Positions 14,467-21,456 of a stretch of DNA of 21,583 nt are shown in pieces. This DNA comes from a bacterium. Its GTDB lineage: Bacteria; SZUA-79; Acidulodesulfobacterales; Acidulodesulfobacteraceae. The stretch covers positions 1 through 21,583 of the forward strand of contig JAJYQZ010000239.1 in the NCBI GenBank assembly GCA_021794335.1. Reading direction: 5' to 3'. The translations under genes and the position numbers were made by a program. The stretch's first letter is position 1; every line of letters begins with the position of its first letter. The notes beneath the pieces were generated by a model. The model was not told where the DNA came from, made no database searches, and saw only the letters and a program-made list of their open reading frames with translations.

Positions 14467-14691
14467 ATGAAGCACGATTACGAGCTTGATACATTCGGTT
14501 TATCCTGCCCGGTGCCCATTATGAAGGTGGCGGAGGAGTTTAAAAACATACCCGAAGGTTCCGTACTGAAGGTCGTGGCTTCGGACGAGGGTATCGTCGA
14601 GGATTTAAAAAGCTACTGCAAAAAAACTAACCACGAATTCCTGTCTTACGAAATAAGCCTTCCCGAGTACATAGTTTATGTGAGAAAATAA
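14467..14691 (+). CDS. TusA-family sulfur carrier
   Basis: TusA proteins carry sulfur as a persulfide between a donor and targets such as tRNA thiolation, molybdenum cofactor or dissimilatory sulfur enzymes. The 74-residue product has 'LDTFGLSCPVPIMKVAEEF' with the catalytic Cys14 in the CPxP motif, then 'LKVVASDEGIVEDLKSYCKKTNHE' with a second cysteine (about 51), and a final 'YIVYVRK' strand. Length is normal. It begins 6 bases after iscU. In textbook pathways TusA receives sulfur from a cysteine desulfurase; here the neighbouring desulfurase lacks its lysine, so the sulfur source is open. Confidence 0.93.
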   Translation: MKHDYELDTFGLSCPVPIMKVAEEFKNIPEGSVLKVVASDEGIVEDLKSYCKKTNHEFLSYEISLPEYIVYVRK

Positions 14692-14729
14692 CCCCTATCC
14701 CAACAAAGAAGAAAGAGAGAGAAAAGATA

Positions 14730-14757
14730 TTGACATTAACAAAATAGGTAATATAAT
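14730..14757 (+). promoter_or_regulatory. Consensus sigma-70 promoter P1 upstream of cytochrome-porin gene
   Basis: Perfect TTGACA (14730-14735) and perfect TATAAT (14752-14757) are separated by 16 bases. It starts 38 bases after the tusA stop and points toward the porin gene, implying high-level expression and a leader of about 370 bases. Confidence 0.75.
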
Positions 14758-14841
14758 GAAATCATAAAAGAAAAATAATGATATTGCCGATATATTAATC
14801 TATATATCAATATAAATTAATTAACGATTTTATTTTAAGTA

Positions 14842-14872
14842 TTGACAAGCGATAAATTTAAGTATATATATT
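14842..14872 (+). promoter_or_regulatory. Possible second sigma-70 promoter P2
   Basis: Perfect TTGACA (14842-14847) is followed by an alternating TA run. The best -10 candidates are TATATA at 14865-14870 (17-base spacer) or TATATT at 14867-14872 (19-base spacer). The -10 choice is uncertain. Confidence 0.45.
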
Positions 14873-15137
14873 ATATATATTAAATCATATATTGCTTATA
14901 ATGGTGCATTTAAGCCTGTAAATGCAAGATATGAAGGAACAAAAACGGTTAAAATACGGAATTAAAGTTTGGGAAAATAAATTAAAATATTAAATATAAG
15001 GAGGTGGAGAGGGAGAAAGAGATTAAAGCATGCCACCCCCGCAGAGTATCCGGACGGGGGAGTTGTAGTTCAATAAATGTTTGTTAGTTCTGTTTTTTTA
15101 TTAATTTTTAATTTTAACTTTAAGAGAGAGGAAAGTT

Positions 15138-16577
15138 ATGAAAAAGAAATTAGTAGTAACTATGATTGCCTTGTTTATTTTGGCGTTCTCATTTGTTACC
15201 CTGCCAAAAAAAGCAAACGCAATTCCCGCTTTTGCTCAAAAGTATCATTTTTCATGCGCAGTTTGCCACACGGTATTTCCAAACTTAAACCCGTTCGGCA
15301 GGGCATTCTGGAGAAACGGCTTCAGGCTTCCGGGAACAAACGGAACTCCGTCGGATGCAACGCAGATAACAGAAGGTTTGAGCCTTCCGAACCCATGGCC
15401 GATTCCGGTGATGGTTGAACCGATTATCGGCTATCAGCATTATACGAATGAAAATGTAAGTCCGGCAACGGATGCGTTCAGCGCTAGCGTGGATGTGGTT
15501 GATGCGGGCGCATTTAAGTTATACACGCCTCTTGCCAATTCATTATCCTTTTATGTACATTACGGGTTTGGTACAGGAAAAGGTCCGATTAACGGCAAGC
15601 AGATATTTGCCTCTATCAACGGCTTGGGCACCGGTTTCGGCGTGCCGTCGCACCTGTTTAATTTAAAATTAGGTCAGGTTACAACCGCAAGCCCGTATTT
15701 TTACAGGCAGATGCCGTTTTATTTAATCTCAACGCCTCAAGGTTCACCTCAACTTGGAACTGCAGTAATAGGTGCGGGGCAAGGATTAAATGTTGGTTAT
15801 GACTCCGAGGCTGGTAGTTTAATTCATGCAAGAAACTTAGGTTTTGCCCTTTATGGAACTCCGGGTTATCATTTGTGGTATAAAGTATCGGTAACAAATG
15901 ATGCAGGCAGCAGCGGCGTAAATGCAGCTAGCGGGATTAATAATGTAAATAATCCAACTGGTACTGGCGTAAGCAACGCGATGGAATATTCCTATCAGTT
16001 AAAAGAATACTATCCGATTCCTATGGGTCAGCTTGAGTTTGGATATTACGGAGCGTCAATATCCCAGCCGCTTCACAATGCAACCGTTGGCGCATGGAAT
16101 GACAGCGTTCAGGTTAACGGCGTCGATGTCGACCTTGCCAACGATATTTACGAGCTTGGTTTAACTTATATGCAGCAAAGAGATAACCATCCTTACGGTC
16201 CTAACGGTATTACATACGGCGGCAATACCCAAAATTCAAACGGCTATAATACATTTGAGGTTTACGGCAGATATTTATTGCCGCAGATTGGAAACGGCTT
16301 AATGCTCTCGGCTGACTATGCGGCGTACAGCTGGACGCATAAAAGCGCTCAGGAAGCTTTTAACGGCACTTATGGAACTGCTTGCGATAACGCCGGTTTA
16401 TATGAATCTGGAATATATACAAGCAGCAACGGTTGCTCTAACGAAGGTGTAAAAGACGCTTTTGCAATTCAGGCTGAATACAACTTAGCCTACAACGCTC
16501 ATTTATACCTGGGGTATTTATTCACCAACAAATCACAGGATAACACAATCGGCACGGGTCTTGACTTTGCATTCTAA
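15138..16577 (+). CDS. Cyc2-like outer-membrane monoheme cytochrome-porin fusion
   Basis: The 479-residue exported protein has a signal peptide (1-28, cleavage after KANA), then 'IPAFAQKYHFSCAVCHTVFP' with one haem site (Cys40-Cys43-His44), then 'LNPFGRAFWRNGFRLPG'. The remaining roughly 400 residues are alternating aromatic/polar strands (for example 'SLSFYVHYGFG', 'YHLWYKVSVTND', 'YELGLTYMQQRD', 'NTFEVYGRYLLP', 'HLYLGYLFTN'), ending in Phe as outer-membrane beta-barrels do. A short haem domain fused to a 16-strand-type barrel, and total length, match Cyc2-type iron-oxidation cytochromes and related 'PAFARK..SCxxCH' porins. Function as an outer-membrane electron conduit is inference; donor or acceptor (Fe(II), Fe(III), other) is not shown. 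A strong promoter upstream and a terminator at 16618 make it a single-gene unit. Confidence 0.78.
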   Translation: MKKKLVVTMIALFILAFSFVTLPKKANAIPAFAQKYHFSCAVCHTVFPNLNPFGRAFWRNGFRLPGTNGTPSDATQITEGLSLPNPWPIPVMVEPIIGYQHYTNENVSPATDAFSASVDVVDAGAFKLYTPLANSLSFYVHYGFGTGKGPINGKQIFASINGLGTGFGVPSHLFNLKLGQVTTASPYFYRQMPFYLISTPQGSPQLGTAVIGAGQGLNVGYDSEAGSLIHARNLGFALYGTPGYHLWYKVSVTNDAGSSGVNAASGINNVNNPTGTGVSNAMEYSYQLKEYYPIPMGQLEFGYYGASISQPLHNATVGAWNDSVQVNGVDVDLANDIYELGLTYMQQRDNHPYGPNGITYGGNTQNSNGYNTFEVYGRYLLPQIGNGLMLSADYAAYSWTHKSAQEAFNGTYGTACDNAGLYESGIYTSSNGCSNEGVKDAFAIQAEYNLAYNAHLYLGYLFTNKSQDNTIGTGLDFAF

Positions 16578-16617
16578 TTTCATTCTAATTTGGCTAACGC
16601 CCGATGGTTATAAAATT

Positions 16618-16650
16618 AAAGCGGAAGGGATTAATCCCCTTCCGCTTTTT
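16618..16650 (+). terminator. Intrinsic terminator of the cytochrome-porin gene
   Basis: A GC-rich stem GCGGAAGGG (16621-16629) pairs with CCCTTCCGC (16637-16645) across a short loop and is followed by T5. It lies 40 bases after the porin stop. This is a strong factor-independent terminator. Confidence 0.9.
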
Positions 16651-16670
16651 AAAATAAAAATAAAAATTAA

Positions 16671-16731
16671 ATAAAGGTGTCAGATTTATTTATTTCCCTA
16701 CTCCCGCTTGAAATAAAGGTGTCCGATTTAT
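16671..16731 (+). repeat. Two direct copies of AAAGGTGTC(A/C)GATTTAT element
   Basis: ATAAAGGTGTCAGATTTAT at 16671-16689 and ATAAAGGTGTCCGATTTAT at 16713-16731 differ at one base. A diverged third copy, sharing CAGATTTATTTATTTC, lies at 17263-17287, so the three bracket the small coiled-coil gene. The G-T-C-N-GATTT core also matches one arm of the perfect palindromes at 9377, 9807 and 12595, suggesting a common origin. Confidence 0.65.
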
Positions 16732-16823
16732 CCCTCACCCCAGCCTGCGCTTTTTCTTAACCGAACTGTAACAAAAAATTCATCTCTTTTTAACATTCCC
16801 GTCATAATCCTTTAACATTTGCC

Positions 16824-16832
16824 TGATATAAT
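16824..16832 (+). promoter_or_regulatory. Possible extended -10 promoter of the coiled-coil gene
   Basis: TG-A-TATAAT is a perfect extended -10 without a recognisable -35. A second TG-T-TATAAT (16883-16891) is too close to the ribosome site to be useful for this gene. Confidence 0.35.
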
Positions 16833-16906
16833 AAAATAATTATCAATTTGCAAATCTTATGATTTAAAAAAAATAATTTGAATGTTATAATAAAAAAGGA
16901 GTTATA

Positions 16907-17254
16907 ATGGAACAAATTAAAAAGGGTGACGATTATATGAATATGAGCCTTTCGGTCTCTCCCGAAAAATACTTCGACAGCAGATTTGACGGACAGGAGA
17001 AGCTTTTTACCGAGAAGTTTAACGGACTTAAGACGCAATTCGATGAACGGTTTAACAGCCTTGAATCTAAATTCGATGAACGAATTAACAGCCTTGAATC
17101 TAAATTCGATGAACGAATTAACAGCCTCGAAATTAAATTTGATGCCATAGATAAAAGGTCAAAATGGAGTACTAATTTGACCTTTGGCGTTCTTGGCTTA
17201 TTAGTGGCGATGGTCGGGACTTTGTTAGTTATGACATCTTTACATCACTTTTAA
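16907..17254 (+). CDS. Small coiled-coil membrane-anchored protein with 11-residue repeats
   Basis: The 115-residue protein has no recognised catalytic function. Residues 23-77 are five 11-residue units of the type F-D-E-R-(F/I)-N-S-L-E-S-K; the last three (45-77) are nearly identical. Such hendecads form right-handed or straight coiled coils. A single hydrophobic segment (about 89-111) follows, with a short tail, so the coil should project from the membrane. At the DNA level the last three units are 33-base tandem repeats. AAAGGAG (16895-16901) gives a good ribosome site. Small coiled-coil/TM proteins of this kind often vary in repeat number between strains. Related AAAGGTGTC-type repeats lie on both sides, hinting at mobility of the block. 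Confidence 0.7.
   Translation: MEQIKKGDDYMNMSLSVSPEKYFDSRFDGQEKLFTEKFNGLKTQFDERFNSLESKFDERINSLESKFDERINSLEIKFDAIDKRSKWSTNLTFGVLGLLVAMVGTLLVMTSLHHF
17039..17137 (+). repeat. 33-base tandem repeat, three units, in coding sequence
   Basis: Units are 17039-17071, 17072-17104 and 17105-17137. Each begins TTCGATGAACG and encodes 11 residues. Units differ by only a few bases, so unit number could change by slippage or recombination without shifting the frame. Confidence 0.9.
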
Positions 17255-17262
17255 GGTAGTGC

Positions 17263-17287
17263 AAAAAGCACCAGATTTATTTATTTC
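17263..17287 (+). repeat. Diverged third copy of the CAGATTTATTTATTTC element
   Basis: CAGATTTATTTATTTC is identical to the 3' part of the element at 16671; the 5' part (AAAAAGCAC) has diverged. It starts 9 bases after the stop of the coiled-coil gene. Confidence 0.55.
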
Positions 17288-17323
17288 ATTGGTTCATATT
17301 ATTTTATTTAAAACCGGATTCTC

Positions 17324-17409
17324 GCCCATACCTTTAGTTTGCATACTTAAAGGCATATATTCTTCCGTGCGCGAAGAATATGCCGCTCTTGCAAACTAAA
17401 GATGCGGGT
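17324..17409. repeat. Long imperfect inverted repeat before the LsrF-like gene
   Basis: The outer stem CTTTAGTTTGCA (17332-17343) pairs exactly with TGCAAACTAAAG (17390-17401). The inner stem GGCATATATTCTTC (17352-17365) pairs with GAAGAATATGCC (17373-17384) with a 2-base bulge around loop CGTGCGC. Weak pairing extends outward (CCC 17325-17327 with GGG 17406-17408). It is not followed by a T-run, so it does not look like a terminator for the + strand. It could be a structured leader or a small palindromic mobile element. Confidence 0.75.
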
Positions 17410-17446
17410 TGGGACAAGTTTAAAACTATAAAAGGGGGCAGGGTAT

Positions 17447-18229
17447 ATGGATTACGGTTTAAAAAACAGGCTTTCGAGGATTATTAAACCGAAGGATAAA
17501 AGAACGGTCATGCTTGCGATAGACCACGGTTATTTTATGGGTCCTACGGGCGGGCTTGAGGATGTTAAAGGCGCTATTACCCCGCTTTTAAATTATGCGG
17601 ATTCGCTGATGCTCACAAGGGGCATATTAAGAAATCAAATCGAGGCGGGTATCGATATTCCGATTGTTTTGCGGGTTAGCGGAGGGACAAGCATATTGAA
17701 AGACGACTTGTCCGATGAGGATATTACCGTTTCGATGGAGGACGCCGTAAGGCTTAATGCAAGCGCCGTAGCTTTATCGATATTTATCGGCTCTAAAAAC
17801 GAAAAGCAAGGGATAATAAATCTTGCAAGATTGGTCGATGAAGGAAATAGATACGGTATTCCCGTTCTTGCGGTAACGGCGGTCGGAAGAGAGATGACAA
17901 GGGATGCCCGTTATCTATCCTTAGCCGTGAGGATTGCGGCCGAAACCGGAGCAAGCATTGTAAAAACATATTATTGCGATGATTTTGAAAGGGTGGTAAA
18001 TGCCTGTCCGGTTCCGGTGGTTGTTGCCGGAGGGAAAAAGACTGGTGAAAAGGAGGCTCTGGAGCTTGCGTATAATGCCGTAAAGCGCGGTGCGGCAGGC
18101 GTGGATATGGGCAGGAACATATTTCAATCGGAAAAGCCCGTCAACATGATTAAAGCCGTAAAGGCTGTCGTTCATAAAGGACTTACGGCGGAAGAGGCTT
18201 ATAATACCGTTTACAATATAATAAAATAA
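17447..18229 (+). CDS. LsrF-like class I aldolase (DeoC/FbaB family)
   Basis: This TIM-barrel enzyme of the DeoC/LacD/FbaB class forms a Schiff base with its substrate. The nearest recognisable pattern is LsrF (3-hydroxy-5-phosphonooxypentane-2,4-dione thiolase): 'MLAIDHGYFMGPTGGLED', 'LMLTRGILR', 'VLRVSGGTSIL', 'IVKTYYCDDFERVV' with the catalytic Lys173, 'CPVPVVVAGGKK', and 'GAAGVDMGRNIFQSEKPV'. At 260 residues it is shorter than E. coli LsrF (about 291) at the N-terminus. No other lsr gene is nearby, so an autoinducer-2 role is not supported by context. Archaeal-type aldolases making aromatic amino acid precursors (ADH synthase) share the fold and are an alternative. A GGGG-rich ribosome site precedes the ATG. 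Confidence 0.85.
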   Translation: MDYGLKNRLSRIIKPKDKRTVMLAIDHGYFMGPTGGLEDVKGAITPLLNYADSLMLTRGILRNQIEAGIDIPIVLRVSGGTSILKDDLSDEDITVSMEDAVRLNASAVALSIFIGSKNEKQGIINLARLVDEGNRYGIPVLAVTAVGREMTRDARYLSLAVRIAAETGASIVKTYYCDDFERVVNACPVPVVVAGGKKTGEKEALELAYNAVKRGAAGVDMGRNIFQSEKPVNMIKAVKAVVHKGLTAEEAYNTVYNIIK

Positions 18230-18369
18230 TAAATAATATAATATATAACTATATGATTTATAATTAACAATGCCGCCGTAGCCTTTAGATTTTGGCAATA
18301 ATTTTATTTCCGTCAATCCCGCCGCTCAAAGCCTCTGTATCTATAGAGCATCTATAATTTCGTATAATC

Positions 18370-19791
18370 ATGAAACATTTTATTAAAAATTTAAGCATTA
18401 AATGGAAAATATTAATAAGCGCTTTTGCTATTTTTTTCTTCACTATTTTTCTAAGCGACGCCGTCTTTCTTTATACTATTTACAAAACATTATCGGGCAG
18501 ACATTATTTAAAAAATACAAGGATAGCCAGAATCTTAATCTCGGAAATAAAATACTCTTTGTATTTCAATAAAATTCGGTTTTTGAAAAAATATTTAAAG
18601 TCTAATATAAAAAATTACCGCATAATCAAGGGTATTTCGATATATAATCCCGAGGGGAAATTAATAATGAACAGCGGAAAGCTTTATGCCGCGCATAATC
18701 CCGTTAACGATATTAACGATAAAGAAAACGGAGGCGGATCGGTTTTAATTAGAAATATCGATTACGGCGGCAAAAAATTAGGGCTTGTTGCAATTAAATT
18801 TAATTTAAAAAAAGAGATTGAAGCCACTAATAACCGCGTTTTTTGGGTCGGGGTCAGATTTTCGCTAATAGCGCTCATTTTTATAGCCTTAGGGCTTTTT
18901 ATGTTTTATATTATAACGGTTATTATTACAAAGCCCTTGCTCGAGATAAAGGAGAATATCGAAAAGATAAAAAACGGCGATTATAAGATAAGTTTTAAGA
19001 AAAGGTTAAACGATGAAATCGGAAGCGTTATAAGCGCAATTAACTCGATGGCGCTGTCAATCGAGGAATATACAAAAAAAATTGATTTAGTGAATAAAGA
19101 AAAGAACGAATTAAACTGTATGGCGATTATGGGTGAAATGTCGGCTGATATAGCGCATGAAGTTAAAAACGCCATATATATTATTTCTTCCGCAAATGCA
19201 TATATATCCCACGAAACAAGAAATAAGATAGTATTAGAGGTTACCAATATAATAAATAATGAAGTAAAAAGACTCGATAAAATGACCGTCGATTTTTTGA
19301 GTTTTTCCAGACAAAGAAATCCCGAACTGGTTCCGGTAAATATAAACAGGCTTATTGACGATTCGGTAAGAATATTAAAATTAGAAATCGACAATTTAAA
19401 TATAAAATTAATAAAGGAATTTCAAGAAGACCTGCCCATTATTAATGGGGATCCGGAACTACTTAAACAGGTTATATTAAACTTAATAATAAACGCAATG
19501 GATAAAACATATAATACCGAGAATAAAATTATTGAAATAAAAACGATTTTAAGAGATGGTTTTATAAATATCGAAATTATCGATAACGGCGAGACTATAC
19601 CCGAAGAAAATATAGAAAAGATATTAAAGCCGTTTTTTACGACGAAAAAAAACGGCTCGGGGCTCGGTCTTCCGGTATCTATGCGCATCATTAAACTTCA
19701 CGGGGGAACGATAAATGTTTACAGCAAAGATAATAAAACCGCGTTTGTGCTTGTAATTCCTAAAGCCGTCGGGTCGGGTATCGTTAAATGA
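18370..19791 (+). CDS. Membrane sensor histidine kinase
   Basis: The 473-residue sensor has a transmembrane helix at about 12-36, an extracytoplasmic domain (about 37-158), a second helix (about 159-187), then HAMP (184-236) containing 'KPLLEIKENIEKIKNGDY', and a HisKA helix with His263 in 'SADIAHEVKNAIYIISS'. The ATPase domain has the N box 'QVILNLIINAMDK' (Asn375), 'IEIIDNGETIP' and 'PFFTTKKNGSGLGLPVSMRII'. The usual proline after HE-x-x-N is alanine here, and the G1 box reads DNGET rather than DNGxG; both are mild deviations. The signal is unknown. The stop overlaps the response-regulator ATG (ATGA). No ribosome site is seen at ATG 18370, and TATAAT motifs at 18353 and 18363 suggest a very short or absent leader. 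Confidence 0.93.
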   Translation: MKHFIKNLSIKWKILISAFAIFFFTIFLSDAVFLYTIYKTLSGRHYLKNTRIARILISEIKYSLYFNKIRFLKKYLKSNIKNYRIIKGISIYNPEGKLIMNSGKLYAAHNPVNDINDKENGGGSVLIRNIDYGGKKLGLVAIKFNLKKEIEATNNRVFWVGVRFSLIALIFIALGLFMFYIITVIITKPLLEIKENIEKIKNGDYKISFKKRLNDEIGSVISAINSMALSIEEYTKKIDLVNKEKNELNCMAIMGEMSADIAHEVKNAIYIISSANAYISHETRNKIVLEVTNIINNEVKRLDKMTVDFLSFSRQRNPELVPVNINRLIDDSVRILKLEIDNLNIKLIKEFQEDLPIINGDPELLKQVILNLIINAMDKTYNTENKIIEIKTILRDGFINIEIIDNGETIPEENIEKILKPFFTTKKNGSGLGLPVSMRIIKLHGGTINVYSKDNKTAFVLVIPKAVGSGIVK

Positions 19792-21146
19792 AGAAAATAT
19801 TATTAATCGATGATGAAAAAAATCTTTTAAGAACGGTAAGCTTAAATCTTTCGAGCCGCGGTTTTTTTGTCGATACCGCCCTGAGCGCGGAAGAAGGATT
19901 CAGTCTCTTTAATGAAAAGCGGCACGATATTATACTTTGCGATTTAAAATTACAGGGGATAAGCGGGATAGACCTTTTGTCCAAAATAAGAAGATACGAT
20001 AAAGATGTGATATTTATCGTAATTACGGCGTTTGGGACTATAAAGCAGGCGGTTGACGCCATGAAACTCGGAGCCGACGATTTTATTTCAAAGCCCGTCG
20101 ATATAGAAGGACTCGTCGAAAATTTAAAAATAGCCTTGCAAAAAAGAAGCCCCGAAAAGCTCGGCGATGATTTTCATGATGAAAACATAGAAAAAATTAA
20201 GAAAGATTTTATATTTAAAAGTAATGAAATGGAAGAAATTTTAAAAGAAATTGTTTTAACTTCCAAATCTGTTTCAAATGTTTTGATAACAGGAGAAACG
20301 GGGACAGGCAAGGAAGTTTTAGCTAAAATAATACATTCTCTTTCGGAAAGAAAAGGTGATTTTGTGCCGATAAATTTAAGCGCCATCCCGATAGACCTTA
20401 TGGAGAGCGAGCTATTCGGACACGAAAAAGGTTCGTTTACGGGAGCGGTATTTATGCAAAAAGGCAAATTTGAGATTGTAAACGGCGGCTCGCTTTTTTT
20501 AGACGAAATAGGAGAAATGCCCTTTGCGATGCAGGCAAAGCTCCTCAGGGTAATACAGGAAAAAGAATTTTCAAGGCTCGGTTCTAACTTAAAAATAGAG
20601 CTTAATGCAAGAATTATATGCGCTACAAATGTTAATTTAGAGGAAAACGTTATCGAAAAAAAATTCAGGGAAGACCTTTTTTACAGGATAAATGTTTTAC
20701 ATTTTAAAATACCTCCGCTACGGGAAAGAAGAGACGACATCCCAGCCCTTGCCAATTTCTTTGCAGGAAAATATAGCGCCGTTAATAAGAAAAATATTAA
20801 GGCCATATCGAAAGATACGGTTAATATTTTGATGAGTTACGATTTTCCGGGAAATATAAGGGAACTTGAAAATATTATCGAAAGAGCCGTTGTTGTGGCT
20901 ACTTCAGATGTAATCGAGCCGCCGAATTTACCCAAGACTATGTTTTCCAAACAGATTCAAACATATAAAAATTTAACCGGTTCGGACGAGGGCGGGATAA
21001 AACTCGATGAAGTGGAAATTAATTTAATTAAAAATGCGCTTCAAAAAAATAATTACAATCAAACTAAAACAGCAATCTCGCTCGGCATATCAAGAAAGCA
21101 GTTAATAACAAAAGTGAAAAAATACGGCCTTTTCAGGCTTAAATAA
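19788..21146 (+). CDS. NtrC-family sigma-54-dependent response regulator
   Basis: The 452-residue activator has a receiver domain (1-118) with Asp9, Asp52 (phosphorylation site, in 'IILCDLKL') and Lys102. The AAA+ domain (about 140-370) has Walker A 'GETGTGKE' (169-176), the sigma-54-contact loop 'GSFTGA' (215-220; the classical form is GAFTGA), Walker B 'SLFLDEIGE', and 'FREDLFYRINVLHFKIPPLRER'. The C-terminal Fis-type helix-turn-helix ends in 'TAISLGISRKQLITKVKKYGL'. It is activated by the overlapping kinase gene product. Two tandem dyads and a -24/-12 promoter lie directly downstream, so its likely target is the ccdA gene that follows. Confidence 0.96.
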   Translation: MKKILLIDDEKNLLRTVSLNLSSRGFFVDTALSAEEGFSLFNEKRHDIILCDLKLQGISGIDLLSKIRRYDKDVIFIVITAFGTIKQAVDAMKLGADDFISKPVDIEGLVENLKIALQKRSPEKLGDDFHDENIEKIKKDFIFKSNEMEEILKEIVLTSKSVSNVLITGETGTGKEVLAKIIHSLSERKGDFVPINLSAIPIDLMESELFGHEKGSFTGAVFMQKGKFEIVNGGSLFLDEIGEMPFAMQAKLLRVIQEKEFSRLGSNLKIELNARIICATNVNLEENVIEKKFREDLFYRINVLHFKIPPLRERRDDIPALANFFAGKYSAVNKKNIKAISKDTVNILMSYDFPGNIRELENIIERAVVVATSDVIEPPNLPKTMFSKQIQTYKNLTGSDEGGIKLDEVEINLIKNALQKNNYNQTKTAISLGISRKQLITKVKKYGLFRLK

Positions 21147-21236
21147 ATAAAATAAATAAAATATTTATTTTTTACAAAAAATGTGATATGGTTTAATATA
21201 GTATAAAATATTATTAAATATAAAATAAAAAAATAT

Positions 21237-21260
21237 TAATTGTCCCAAAAGGGACAATTA
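21237..21260. promoter_or_regulatory. Activator-site dyad 1 (AATTGTCCC-N4-GGGACAATT)
   Basis: A perfect 24-base palindrome including one more pair outside the quoted arms. Its centre lies about 118 bases upstream of the predicted sigma-54 transcription start, the usual distance for enhancer-binding proteins. Confidence 0.75.
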
Positions 21261-21270
21261 TGGGATTAAA

Positions 21271-21292
21271 AATTGTCCCAAAACGGCCAATG
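21271..21292. promoter_or_regulatory. Activator-site dyad 2 (imperfect copy)
   Basis: The left arm AATTGTCCC and AAAA spacer are identical to dyad 1, and the right arm CGGCCAATG keeps 6 of 9 bases. Centre-to-centre spacing is 33 bases, about three helical turns, so two dimers could bind on the same DNA face. Confidence 0.65.
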
Positions 21293-21339
21293 TTTCAGCG
21301 GAATTCTATCGGATTCATGTTTTAACGGCACCTTAAAAA

Positions 21340-21355
21340 TGGCATTATTTTTGCA
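21340..21355 (+). promoter_or_regulatory. Sigma-54 (-24/-12) promoter of ccdA
   Basis: TGGCAT-N5-TTGCA matches the sigma-54 consensus TGGCAC-N5-TTGCW at all but one position, with exact GG-to-GC spacing. Transcription would start near 21366, about 90 bases before the ccdA start. Confidence 0.8.
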
Positions 21356-21456
21356 ACATAGTAACAAATTAAGGTTTAACCTAAAATCATTATCTTAAAT
21401 CATTAACCGCAATAATAAGCAATAATAAGCATTTTAAGGAGGCATCTAAATTAATT

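Larger units (their letters stand above)
14692..15137 (+). promoter_or_regulatory. 446-base non-coding region: promoters, dyad and structured leader
   Basis: No convincing gene is present. The region holds two promoters (14730-14757, 14842-14872), an 8-base dyad TGCATTTA-N6-TAAATGCA at 14905-14926, and a purine-rich stretch starting with a perfect ribosome site (AAGGAGG, 14998-15004). It also holds a GC-rich hairpin CCCCCG/CGGGGG (15036-15041 with 15055-15060). The real ribosome site of the downstream cytochrome-porin gene is GAGAGGAAAG just before 15138. Most of this would be transcribed as a leader of several hundred bases. Confidence 0.55.
16578..16906 (+). other. 329-base intergenic region: terminator, repeats and AT-rich promoter zone
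   Basis: No gene is visible. It contains a direct duplication of CATTCTAATTT spanning the porin stop codon (16570-16591), the terminator at 16618-16650, two diverged direct copies of an AAAGGTGTC-N-GATTTAT element (16671 and 16713), and an extended -10 promoter (16824-16832) for the following small gene. Confidence 0.6.
21147..21456 (+). promoter_or_regulatory. 310-base regulatory region between the activator gene and ccdA
   Basis: No gene is visible. After an AT-only inverted repeat with T-run (about 21150-21173, possible weak terminator), it holds two activator-type dyads, a sigma-54 promoter, a leader of about 90 bases with a duplicated CAATAATAAG (21410-21430), and AAGGAGG (21436-21442) before the ccdA start. 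Confidence 0.7.

Noticed and set aside
14904..14918. Possible sigma-54 promoter (TGGTGC...GCC) in the cytochrome-porin leader
   Set aside because: The GG-to-GC spacing is one base short and the -12 element does not match TTGC.
15004..15090. Short open frame from GTG 15004 or ATG 15030 in the leader, as a possible leader peptide
   Set aside because: The GTG overlaps the only ribosome site, the ATG is too far from it, and the peptides show no regulatory run of codons. A structured leader explains the sequence as well.
15077..15418. Open frame of 113 codons beginning before the cytochrome-porin gene
   Set aside because: It overlaps the start of the well-supported cytochrome-porin gene in another frame, has no ribosome site, and its residues show no family pattern.
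17039..17137. 33-base repeats as a possible CRISPR array
   Set aside because: Units are directly adjacent without spacers and encode a coiled coil in frame; no cas gene is present.
17921..18316. 131-codon open frame on the minus strand over the aldolase gene
   Set aside because: It is antisense to an intact gene with clear catalytic motifs and shows no protein family features; it follows from the codon bias of the + strand gene.
18230..18369. Possible terminator or small RNA between the aldolase and kinase genes
   Set aside because: Only short imperfect inverted sequences (for example CTCT/AGAG) and AT-rich stretches are visible, with no stem followed by a T-run.
18981..19394. 137-codon open frame on the minus strand over the histidine kinase gene
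   Set aside because: Mirror of the AT-rich kinase coding sequence, which contains all expected kinase motifs on the + strand.
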